Part shown: positions 30,781 through 39,060 of the stretch, piece after piece
How positions within the stretch are numbered: position 1 is the stretch's first letter
Layout: each line of letters opens with the position of its first letter
DNA from: a virus
Length of the DNA: 46,270 nt
IMG/VR virus record: IMGVR_UViG_3300044630_007023
Span: 1-46,270 of that record
Strand: one strand, 5' to 3'
Notes under the pieces: generated by a model
What the model was told of the DNA's origin: nothing
What the model saw: the letters and a program-made list of their open reading frames with translations, nothing else
The model's database searches: none
Translations under genes and position numbers: made by a program

Positions 30781-32016
30781 TTAAAAATATTTACCAAAAA
30801 AACTTTTCTTCTCTTTTTTACCGATAATCGATTCAATACCATCAATAACCATGTCAGGTGTTATAGTTTTTGTACACTCAAAGTGTCTTGGTGTATCTTT
30901 ATGTTCTGGACACCATTCCCAATCACCTGGGTTTAACCAATGTCTATTGAAGCAACCGTTACAAGTTTTATCTGGTTCTGGTGTAAATATTCTAACACAG
31001 TCTTCAAATTCAGATAATGGGTAACTAAATCCTGAGATTAAAACAGTCGGCGTACCAATTGCCCATGACATCCAACTCAAACCACTACCCAAACCAATAA
31101 ACATTTCAGCGTTTTTGATGTCAATCATTCTATCAGTCAGCTCTATGTGACCACCAGTTTTATCAATCACACCCTTAAGTGTACCACCAAGTTTTGAGTC
31201 GTGCCAATTATCACCTAATTTTTCGGATGTAATCATTACAACTTTATATCCACGATCATTTAAGTAATCCACAACTGTTTGCCAACCACCTGGATAGTTC
31301 CAGTATTTAGCGTGTGCAGATGCATGTGGTGCGATAATAACATATTTATCATCAAATCTACTTGGTTCATTAGGGACGTCCATTTTAGGTTTAACCTCAG
31401 AATGTTCCAACCCTAAAATCACGCTACTAGTTTTTTGTAGTGGATGTTCTTTAAAATCAATCGGTATTCTGCTCTTAACAACCTCTTTATTGTCGTAAAA
31501 CCAACCAACTGTATACATCGCGTATAGATCTGGAACAGGTGTACCTGGTTTAATAAACTCTAATTCTGGGTACATAGCTTCGAACCACTCGTTATGGAAC
31601 GTTGAGACCGCAACCTTGCAATTATGTTTTTTTCTAAACTCTTCGGCGAATGGAAACCAAGCTAATGTGTCACCAACAGCGCTGCTATCTAAATGAATGT
31701 AAACTTTTTTACCAGTCGCATTGTAATTGTGCTCAAAAACTAATTCATTACTTTCAACATCATAAACCTTAACACCCCACTCAACAAAATATTGTATGGA
31801 GCTTTTGGTCCACATATTGTTTGTTATTTCGGTAATGTGGTGTATATCCCCAGTTTTGTTATCCATAAATACCACACGATATTTTTTAGATAAAGGGCCT
31901 TTTATTTCACAAAAAACCCCGTTAATAAAATGTACAATAAATGAGTTAGAGGGTTCTTTATAATCCCTAGATAAAATTTCAGTGTTATTGTATTCGTTAA
32001 TTAATGTTTCCTTCAT
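30781..32016 (-). CDS. TibC/BAHT-like protein O-heptosyltransferase
   Basis: 411 residues. The catalytic half resembles GT9 heptosyltransferases (YIHLDSSAVGDTLAWFP near 148, VIIAPHASAHAKYWNYPGG, MFIGLGSGLSWMSWAIGTP). The end carries a four-cysteine site (CNGC near 351-354, a Cys in EWCPEH near 368, another in HFECTK near 382), which in bacterial autotransporter heptosyltransferases such as TibC binds an iron ion. I place it in the autotransporter strand-loop-strand O-heptosyltransferase family, whose members attach heptose to Ser hydroxyls of repetitive adhesins. In this phage the obvious Ser-rich repetitive proteins are the two fibres. The N-terminal about 140 residues form a beta domain as in that family. 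The gene overlaps the carbamoyltransferase by 20 bases. Confidence 0.82.
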   Translation of the reverse strand: MKETLINEYNNTEILSRDYKEPSNSFIVHFINGVFCEIKGPLSKKYRVVFMDNKTGDIHHITEITNNMWTKSSIQYFVEWGVKVYDVESNELVFEHNYNATGKKVYIHLDSSAVGDTLAWFPFAEEFRKKHNCKVAVSTFHNEWFEAMYPELEFIKPGTPVPDLYAMYTVGWFYDNKEVVKSRIPIDFKEHPLQKTSSVILGLEHSEVKPKMDVPNEPSRFDDKYVIIAPHASAHAKYWNYPGGWQTVVDYLNDRGYKVVMITSEKLGDNWHDSKLGGTLKGVIDKTGGHIELTDRMIDIKNAEMFIGLGSGLSWMSWAIGTPTVLISGFSYPLSEFEDCVRIFTPEPDKTCNGCFNRHWLNPGDWEWCPEHKDTPRHFECTKTITPDMVIDGIESIIGKKEKKSFFGKYF

Positions 32017-33625
32017 ATTTCTTATATATAAAATTGTTTATTATCAATAGATCAACAACATCATTTTCTAGATGCGTAAACGCTTCGTTTGGGTGACAAA
32101 CAATTGGTTCCTCATGTACGTTAAATGATGTGTTCAATAAAACAGGTACACCCGTTATTTTATTATATTCGTCCAATATTTTATAAAATGTTGGATTTGA
32201 TTTTTGTGTAACTATTTGTATTCTAGCTGTTTTATCTTTAGGGTGCACAACCGTTGGTATTTTATCAGACCACTCTGGTCTTGTATCATACAACATGGTC
32301 ATAAATTGAGCTGTATAAGCTGATTTATCAACTTTAAAGATTGTATTCGCGTGTTCTTCCATAACAGCTGGTGCAAATGGCATAAAATCGTTTCTTTGCA
32401 ACTTGTTATTTATTTTATCGTATGTTTCTGGGTTGGTTACTTCGCCGATAATACTTCTATTACCAAGAGCCCTTGGTCCGTGTTCATATCTACCATTAAA
32501 TACACCGATAATCTTACCGCTAGCCAAGTATTTAGCCGCTTTTTCTGGGGTAAAAAGTTCCCTACTAAACTTATTAATATCCCAATATTGATCACCAACT
32601 TCATCATCAGTGTATGATGTACCCATAAAAACATCATTTAGTTTAAAAGGTTTGAATTCTGGGTTAAACATCTTGTGTACCATTAAAGCACAACCAAGAG
32701 CGCAACCTTCATCACCCATTGGGGGTGCAATAAAGGCTTCGTTAACCCAATATTGTTCATTAATTCGTTTATTTAATTTAACATTCGCAAAAACACCCCC
32801 AGCTAAAGCTATTTTTTTAACATTAGGGTATTGGTTATGTAAGTTCGTTAACAACTGAACAATTTTTTCTTCAAAAACTAATTGGCCGTTATACGCTAAA
32901 TCTTGTTTTGACCCAAGGTAAATTCTGGAACCAACCCTTTTATAATAAGAGGTGTAAAAATCCAAATAAACCTGCCCAAATAAAACACCTGAATCATCTT
33001 TATCAGTATGAATACCCTCTATTTTTATGGCATCGTTAAATGATTGGTACGCTATTAGTTCATGTTTACCGTGCCCAGCCATACCAACAACTTTACCCTC
33101 ATCTTTTAGTCGTCTAAAACCCAAGAATTCGGTTAACATCGCATAATAGTGACCAAATGATTTATTTTTAAGCCCAAGACCATCAATAAAGTTTAAATTA
33201 CCACCACTACCGATAAAATATTTTGCGCTATATTTACCACCACTAGCATCCATAGTTACGACCAGAGTATCTTCATCAAAACCACTTAAATAATAAGCTG
33301 TTGCGGCGTGAGAATCATGATGGTCAACAAAAATAAATTTATTTTCTGGAAAAGGTAAACCAGTTTCTAATGTATCCCATATTATTTTAACCTCGCTTTT
33401 GGGGTAATAACTAGTGACATAATCAATATCATTTATATTAAAACCTAATTTATCTGTGGCGTCTTTTAAACTCAAATACGGGGCTCTAAAAACGTCTGAA
33501 TAAAAATCTTTGTAAACTTTTATCCTGTTATGTCGTTCTTCCTCTAAAGAAAAAATAATCTTACCGTTATCGATTAAAGTGATACCGCAACAATGCTGAC
33601 CAGCTGATATCCCTAATATTTTCAT
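31997..33625 (-). CDS. NodU/TobZ-family O-carbamoyltransferase
   Basis: 542 residues, the usual length for the family. It makes carbamoyl-adenylate from carbamoyl phosphate and ATP and passes the carbamoyl group to a sugar or other hydroxyl. The N-terminal Kae1/ASKHA-like domain has the metal-binding HHDSHAA motif near 102 and MDASGGKYS; later ALAGGVFANVKLN, then the C-terminal YrdC-like half with GPRALGNRSI near 383 and NDFMPFAPAV, all strongly conserved in NodU, TobZ and related enzymes. It overlaps the GT4 gene by four bases (ATGA) and the heptosyltransferase by twenty, so it belongs to the sugar-modifying operon. Acceptor candidates are the sugars put on by its neighbours; phage carbamoyltransferases that modify DNA bases exist too, but no base-modification genes are seen here. 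Confidence 0.9.
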   Translation of the reverse strand: MKILGISAGQHCCGITLIDNGKIIFSLEEERHNRIKVYKDFYSDVFRAPYLSLKDATDKLGFNINDIDYVTSYYPKSEVKIIWDTLETGLPFPENKFIFVDHHDSHAATAYYLSGFDEDTLVVTMDASGGKYSAKYFIGSGGNLNFIDGLGLKNKSFGHYYAMLTEFLGFRRLKDEGKVVGMAGHGKHELIAYQSFNDAIKIEGIHTDKDDSGVLFGQVYLDFYTSYYKRVGSRIYLGSKQDLAYNGQLVFEEKIVQLLTNLHNQYPNVKKIALAGGVFANVKLNKRINEQYWVNEAFIAPPMGDEGCALGCALMVHKMFNPEFKPFKLNDVFMGTSYTDDEVGDQYWDINKFSRELFTPEKAAKYLASGKIIGVFNGRYEHGPRALGNRSIIGEVTNPETYDKINNKLQRNDFMPFAPAVMEEHANTIFKVDKSAYTAQFMTMLYDTRPEWSDKIPTVVHPKDKTARIQIVTQKSNPTFYKILDEYNKITGVPVLLNTSFNVHEEPIVCHPNEAFTHLENDVVDLLIINNFIYKKYEGNIN

Positions 33626-34569
33626 TTACTGTGTTCTTTAAATACCTCGGCTAATTCTACTGATCTATTATACCACGATAAACTTTCAGCATGGGCAATG
33701 GCTCTATTTCTATAGACTTCGTAATTATTTGTTATATCATCTAAACCACGTACTAAATCAACAACATTTCTAGGTGCTCTCCACATACCATTAAAATCGG
33801 TCTCCATTTCGATCCAACCATTTACAGGTAGACCACAAGCAGCCGCTTCTAATATAGTTAGATTCGGGTGACCAGCTTCTAGCTCTGAAGGGTGCATAAA
33901 AATCGTGTGTCTGTGATATAAATTAACCAACTCCTCTTGGTTGGGTTCCCATTCTATGTTTAGTTTAGGGTAACCAAAAACCCAAGGGTTCTCATTAAAG
34001 AAATTCTCATTGTTTCTTGGCCCAGCGATTGTTATAGGGAGATTTCTTGCCATAGCCGCTTTAATAGCAAATCCAAACCCTTTTCTATCATAACCATTCA
34101 TACCAGCCAAACCGTTATTAGCTAGACATAATAATCTATGCTCATTTGGTAATTTTTCAGCTGGTTTAAAGAAATCTGTATTCACACCATGTGAAAAATA
34201 TACAGCCTTTGGTGTGTTGAAATATGGTACCAAGAATTTACCAGGCATAAGCGATACCAATGAATTCTCAATAGCTTTTAAGTTTTCATTAAAAACGAAT
34301 GAGTTTTTACCGTAGTAAAAAGCGTGGTGATCGTGTAGTTGGTAAATATAGGGTATATTCCTTTCGTGAAGGAAATGACACAAATTGGCCATGTGTACGT
34401 GTACGATATCATATTCACCTGGTTGAATCTCGTTTGCGTACTTAATATCAACCTCGTGACCTAATAATCTTAAATTTTGTGTGAACTCCCACACGATTTT
34501 TTCAACAGCCCCCCAATTAGGTGGTGGAACTGGTATCCCGCATCCAGGATGTACTTGACATATTTTCAT
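33622..34569 (-). CDS. GT4-family glycosyltransferase
   Basis: 315 residues with a GT-B fold of the GT4 type. The N-terminus (HPGCGIPVPPPNWGAVEKIVWEF) has the Gly-rich acceptor loop typical of GT4. HGVNTDFFKP near 127 marks the start of the donor domain, and ELEAGHPNLTILEAAACG near 229-245 gives the family E-x7-E signature that holds the nucleotide sugar. It would transfer a sugar with retention from an NDP-sugar to a glycan or protein; donor and acceptor cannot be read. It is a little short for GT4 enzymes. The start is nine bases after the preceding gene's stop, and its end overlaps the carbamoyltransferase start by four bases. Confidence 0.88.
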   Translation of the reverse strand: MKICQVHPGCGIPVPPPNWGAVEKIVWEFTQNLRLLGHEVDIKYANEIQPGEYDIVHVHMANLCHFLHERNIPYIYQLHDHHAFYYGKNSFVFNENLKAIENSLVSLMPGKFLVPYFNTPKAVYFSHGVNTDFFKPAEKLPNEHRLLCLANNGLAGMNGYDRKGFGFAIKAAMARNLPITIAGPRNNENFFNENPWVFGYPKLNIEWEPNQEELVNLYHRHTIFMHPSELEAGHPNLTILEAAACGLPVNGWIEMETDFNGMWRAPRNVVDLVRGLDDITNNYEVYRNRAIAHAESLSWYNRSVELAEVFKEHSK

Positions 34570-34578
34570 AATGAATTT

Positions 34579-37329
34579 TTAATTTGCGAATATAGCCGCA
34601 ACATCGTTATCTTTATTTTTTTCTTTCTTATCAACAATAGAGTACCCAGGTAAATGTTTAGTATAGACTTTTGTTGCCATAGCCCCGTGTAATCCAGCTA
34701 CTTTAGTCATCCACAAATCAAACGCGTCCCATTTACAAGTCTCGAACTTTTCAACAAAAGTAGGTAATTTTTCTCTATTAATCAAGTAAGATTGTGCTGG
34801 AGCGAAGATACTTAAATTTAATAGCAAATCTTCTCTTTGACCCTCATATCTTTCAGCAACATAGTTACCAAAACCAACCATATCAACGTTTTCTTCTTTA
34901 GCCAATTGCGACCATCTGATTAAATTGTCGTATAATTCTTGGTACGGGCTGTCAATAATAACATCCCCCTCAAAAACAAGTACAAAATCATATTTATCAT
35001 TGTCTGGTAATGTGATACCATTTTTATGTGCCAAGAAACAACCATAATGACCTGGGGACAATTTAAAATATCCTGGTTCTGGTGCAACATCGTGTGGTCT
35101 ATTACAAGTTTCAACTGGTGGTAGATCTTTGTAGATTACGTTAACTTGCTCGTAATACTCAACGTTATCAAAATTACTAGCGAAGTCTTTTAATGAAAAA
35201 GCCGATCTAAGTTCTTTTTGATTCGTTGTTGGTTCTGTTACCAAATGAACAATTCTAATCTTAGGTTTACCATCATCTTTACCTTTTAATAGATCCACCG
35301 TATTAACATCACCGTTATATGTGAACATACCATTATTTGGTAATTTTGTTGTCAAATACTCATTATCAACCTCAATTGATTTGTATTCGATGAATTGTTG
35401 GGTGTCTTTATCGAAAGAAGAATACTCGATAAGATATTTAGCATCTTCATTTAGATCAAAATTAACAATTCGGTACCAAGCCCCTTTACCAGTAACAGTT
35501 AACTGCTCTTCGTGTAATAAAGAACCATTTTTGTTAATTTTTATATTAACAATTCGGCTATCTATTGAATTTGAAACCTGGAAATACGTTACAAATGTAT
35601 TTGGTATATTACTAGGTAGTAAAGTGAAATATTCTACTCTAGAGTAATCTCTATGGTGGAAATTAGTTGAAATTTCCGTTTTAAAAATTTCTTCACCCAC
35701 TAATTCAATCTCATTTAATTTATCTTTAAACGCGAAGTACATCAAGTTTTCGTACCCATTACTAAAAGAACCCCATTTATGTCTTAAATTCTCATAATCA
35801 TCAGCGTTAAAAATTGGTTTTACATTATTTAAGTAAAACTCTGGTTTAATACCCATAAAAAAGGTTGTGACTGAATGACCCTCAGCATTATTAGGCATAT
35901 CACCAAAGTAAGCTGATTTTTTATTCAAAACATTAGATACGTTATCTAGGTATGCGTCATTTTTTAACACATAATCATAGTTAAGGAAATAAATCTTCTC
36001 AAAACCTAACTCGTGTGCTAAAGCGGCACCATTATAGTAGTTTGTGTAGCAAGTTGGTCCGTGGTAAACATCGTTACCCTCACCTCTTAAGTTAACAAAA
36101 GCAAAGAAATCACCCTCACCGTATCTACTTTGGGAGTAGAATGTGTGTTTTGTTAAAATATTGTTTTTGTCATAAACACAATAATCAACTAAACCTTGTA
36201 AATCTGGTGAAATAGGTAAATGTGATGTTAAAATAACTTTTCTACCTGTTTTTTTTGCGGCTAAAATACATTCAACGGTGGTGTCAAAAGAACTTTTTGT
36301 TGTTGGGTAAGTCGATATGATAACAGCTTCGTTTGATCTGTTGATATCCAACGCTGTATTTACTTCATAACCCGATTCAAGTGTATTTTTAATTATTTCG
36401 CAGTTTTTATTAAAATCTGTGAAGTCCAAATAATTAACGTTATCAAATTTATCAAAATAATTTAAATAAACGTTTAAGTTGTAAATTAAAATAGGTAAAT
36501 TCCATGAAATTGCTTCACGAATAACCAAAGGCATTGTTTCTTTATCGTTATCTGTTCCCCTGGAAGTAAATAGGAATAAATCCATGGCCTGATAGAACCT
36601 ATCCACATCTTTTCTTTCACCATGCCAAACAACATTACTTGGTTTATCAACCATTAAAGGTTCCCAGTAATGGGCGAAGTTACCAGCTTGATTACCAACA
36701 GAATGGAAAACATATTCTGGTAAAGATTTAGCGTATTCAAAAAATTCTTTTTGGTTTTTTCTTGGTGTAAATAAACCTACGTGTAGAACGTGTTTCTTAC
36801 TAGGATCTAAGCCAAGATCTTTTAAAGCTTCTTCTCTATTAGGCCTTTGTTTGTATTCAATAGGGTACTCAACCAAAACTTTTGGGATATCGATTGATTC
36901 GTATTGTTTGATTTGCCAATTTGACACAAACATAAACTTATCTGGGAAAAATTTCTTTTGCGTTGCGTCATATGATGAATCGTGAGACGTTTCAACGATT
37001 ACATAACCCCTATCTTTTTTATAGAGTTCCTTTGCAACATCAAAATCCATAAAATACTCTGGAATTTCTTCTAAATGGACAATATCAGGAGAAATGTTAT
37101 TAATAATATTAATTAATTCCATTTTATTCTCCTCTAGAGTGAAGAATTTATCTCTAGCGACCATAGAAGTTATTTTATCTCGCTGTACGACAAGAACACC
37201 ACCAGTATGGTTTGACCATTCAACTACGTAGATATCAAAACTATCTCTAAGTAGTTCAATTTTTTTGGTTAGGTATTGTGGTAAGCCACCTGTTGATAAA
37301 TGCGGTGCTACATAAAGTAATTTTTTCAT
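34579..37329 (-). CDS. Multidomain glycosyltransferase: GT4-like, middle transferase-like and GT25-like domains
   Basis: 916 residues. Domain 1 (about 1-325) is GT4-like: APHLSTGGLPQYL at the front, HVGLFTPRKNQKEF, then ETMPLVIREAISWNLP in the donor half. Domain 2 (about 330-560) looks like a second transferase fold (AVIISTYPTTKSSFDTT, later YFLNYDYVLKND, EGHSVTTFFMGIKPEF). Residues 560-685 are beta-rich, perhaps carbohydrate-binding. Domain 3 (about 690-890) has the GT25 pattern: LSPGHYGCFLAHKNG, then VLVFEGDVII near 788 with the acidic sugar-nucleotide site, and DAFDLWMTKVAG. GT25 includes LPS galactosyltransferases and the collagen beta-galactosyltransferases. It is first in the modification operon, behind a TATATTTG promoter-like site and separated from the capsid gene by a terminator. 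One polypeptide may build a short glycan stepwise. Confidence 0.85.
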   Translation of the reverse strand: MKKLLYVAPHLSTGGLPQYLTKKIELLRDSFDIYVVEWSNHTGGVLVVQRDKITSMVARDKFFTLEENKMELINIINNISPDIVHLEEIPEYFMDFDVAKELYKKDRGYVIVETSHDSSYDATQKKFFPDKFMFVSNWQIKQYESIDIPKVLVEYPIEYKQRPNREEALKDLGLDPSKKHVLHVGLFTPRKNQKEFFEYAKSLPEYVFHSVGNQAGNFAHYWEPLMVDKPSNVVWHGERKDVDRFYQAMDLFLFTSRGTDNDKETMPLVIREAISWNLPILIYNLNVYLNYFDKFDNVNYLDFTDFNKNCEIIKNTLESGYEVNTALDINRSNEAVIISTYPTTKSSFDTTVECILAAKKTGRKVILTSHLPISPDLQGLVDYCVYDKNNILTKHTFYSQSRYGEGDFFAFVNLRGEGNDVYHGPTCYTNYYNGAALAHELGFEKIYFLNYDYVLKNDAYLDNVSNVLNKKSAYFGDMPNNAEGHSVTTFFMGIKPEFYLNNVKPIFNADDYENLRHKWGSFSNGYENLMYFAFKDKLNEIELVGEEIFKTEISTNFHHRDYSRVEYFTLLPSNIPNTFVTYFQVSNSIDSRIVNIKINKNGSLLHEEQLTVTGKGAWYRIVNFDLNEDAKYLIEYSSFDKDTQQFIEYKSIEVDNEYLTTKLPNNGMFTYNGDVNTVDLLKGKDDGKPKIRIVHLVTEPTTNQKELRSAFSLKDFASNFDNVEYYEQVNVIYKDLPPVETCNRPHDVAPEPGYFKLSPGHYGCFLAHKNGITLPDNDKYDFVLVFEGDVIIDSPYQELYDNLIRWSQLAKEENVDMVGFGNYVAERYEGQREDLLLNLSIFAPAQSYLINREKLPTFVEKFETCKWDAFDLWMTKVAGLHGAMATKVYTKHLPGYSIVDKKEKNKDNDVAAIFAN

Positions 37330-37349
37330 AAATCTTTTTCTTAACTATA

Positions 37350-37357
37350 CAAATATA
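37350..37357 (-). promoter_or_regulatory. Promoter -7 element TATATTTG of the glycosylation operon
   Basis: On the minus strand ACTATATTTG matches TAnnTTTG and ends 20 bases before the ATG at 37329, the same distance as at clpC. The nearest TTTG upstream is 23 bases away, longer than ideal. Confidence 0.45.
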
Positions 37358-37383
37358 GTAATAAAGGAAAGAAATATAAACAA

Positions 37384-37410
37384 AAAAGGGTGGAAAAAAT
37401 CCACCCTTTT
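37384..37410 (-). terminator. Strong terminator after the major capsid gene
   Basis: AAAAGGGTGGA-five A-TCCACCCTTTT, an eleven-pair stem. On the minus strand it follows the capsid stop at 37433 and is followed by T-rich sequence. It isolates the abundant head transcripts from the glycosylation operon. Confidence 0.85.
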
Positions 37411-37432
37411 CAGAATTAATGTAACCCTAAGA

Positions 37433-39016
37433 TTATCTTAAACCAGTGATACCGAAGCTAACGATATTTTTACACTTGATTACACCATAGAAACGGTTGT
37501 TAACCATTTTCTTAGCGTAACGAGTCATAATACCCTTAACTGGTGCAAAGGTGAATGGGTTGTACATTGTAGGAGTTAATTGCATTGGCACGTATGGTGC
37601 GTAGATGTAACCTGTATCCAACAAAGATGTACCTTTGTGACCCATCAAGATTGTATCAGCTGGGAAGTAAGGATCACGGTAAACTTGGTATCTTCCACCC
37701 AATGAACCGATTCTCTCGATACCCATGTTATATTTGTCTTGCTCAGGAGCAGCGTTAGATACGTGGAAGTATTCTAAGTCGTCCAAGATAGCAGAAACTT
37801 CAGCAGAAACTACGATCCAGTTAGCACCACCTCTTAAGGTAGCTTTGTGGATTTGTGCAGAAACTTGGTTGATCGCAGTGATCAAAGTTTGGTTCCATTC
37901 TTTTTGAGTATAGAAACCGTTTGTTGCAGATAAACCACCTGTGTTAACTCTTGAACCAGAGTAATCCCAAGTCATTCTCCATGCAGCACCTCTACGTAAG
38001 TCACGTAAAATTTCACGGTCAATCTCAGCAGCAACTTGCTCAGACAATAAAGCTGTCAATTCAGCTTCTGCATCAATGTTATGGAACGCTGATACGTCTT
38101 GAGCTAATTCTGGAGACCATTGAGCTCTTAACTTTCTTTCGATAACAGAAACTGTTACAGACTTAAGTTCGAAGCTAACTTCACCCATTTGATCATTGTA
38201 CTCTAAAGATTCGTATTCTTTAGCTGTTACTGTTAAACCAGTTAATGGTAAAGCTACAGTAGAACTGTTGTTAACAATAGCGATGTAAACAACACCTTGT
38301 GAATCCATGATTGAGTTACCATATTTTTGTGCTGGTAAATAGAAATCGAAATCAGCGTTAGCTGTAGCTGAAGTGATTGCCAAAGTAGACATAACTTCTT
38401 CAGCGTTTTCCCAGTTGCTAATAGTTGAAGCGAAGTCAACTTTAATGATTTCTGTTGATCCAGTTGGGATCGAAGTACCAGCTTTGGTTGCGTAACCACT
38501 TGCTGATGATGAGCTAAACTGATACAAAGTACTTGTATCTTTAGTACCTGTTAAAGTATCCGCAGCACCTTTAGATGTGTCATAAAGACCGTTTTCACCA
38601 TAGAACGCGTCATAAAGGTTAGGGCTAATCGTACTGTTAGGTGTTGGATCAATACCAGCGGCGCCTGAAGCAAATGCTGAATTTTCCAATTTAGGTACGA
38701 AGTAGAACAATTTACCGATAGGTAAGTTCAACGCTTGTACTGAAACGATTTCGTTAGCTAATAATTTAGAGAATACTCTTCTCACGATTGGGAATACCAC
38801 AGTTTCGAAAGAACCTTCGTTACCTAAAGCAACTGATTCATTAAGCATGTAAGATGCTTGGTTTTCGAATAATTGTGCGATATTCTCTTTTCTGTGACCA
38901 CCTAAGCCTTCTAAAAGACCTAAGCTGTCCCATCTGTTAATTACGTCAGTACGTACAGCTTTCAAGTGATTTAAGCTTACGTTACCAACTTTTCCTGATT
39001 CTAATAATGCTCCCAT
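37433..39016 (-). CDS. gp23: Major capsid protein (T4 gp23-like)
   Basis: 527 residues, the length of T4 gp23 (521). The N-terminal landmarks of the family are present: RWDSLGLLEGL at 28-38, a helical delta-region with NIAQLFENQASYML at 45-58, VFPIVRRVF at 74-82 and VSVQALNLPIGKLFYF at 91-106, the classic gp23 run. A C-terminal MTRYAKKMVNNRFYG segment matches the family end. The shell protein assembles as hexamers around the scaffold and is trimmed by the gp21 protease; the expected cleavage lies after a hydrophobic-x-Glu site near residue 60-65 (LNESVALGNE), by analogy. It follows the scaffold gene and is followed by a strong terminator. Confidence 0.95.
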   Translation of the reverse strand: MGALLESGKVGNVSLNHLKAVRTDVINRWDSLGLLEGLGGHRKENIAQLFENQASYMLNESVALGNEGSFETVVFPIVRRVFSKLLANEIVSVQALNLPIGKLFYFVPKLENSAFASGAAGIDPTPNSTISPNLYDAFYGENGLYDTSKGAADTLTGTKDTSTLYQFSSSSASGYATKAGTSIPTGSTEIIKVDFASTISNWENAEEVMSTLAITSATANADFDFYLPAQKYGNSIMDSQGVVYIAIVNNSSTVALPLTGLTVTAKEYESLEYNDQMGEVSFELKSVTVSVIERKLRAQWSPELAQDVSAFHNIDAEAELTALLSEQVAAEIDREILRDLRRGAAWRMTWDYSGSRVNTGGLSATNGFYTQKEWNQTLITAINQVSAQIHKATLRGGANWIVVSAEVSAILDDLEYFHVSNAAPEQDKYNMGIERIGSLGGRYQVYRDPYFPADTILMGHKGTSLLDTGYIYAPYVPMQLTPTMYNPFTFAPVKGIMTRYAKKMVNNRFYGVIKCKNIVSFGITGLR

Positions 39017-39060
39017 TTTAGTAATTTTTTTAAGTTTGTTTTATTAATTATTATTTAATT

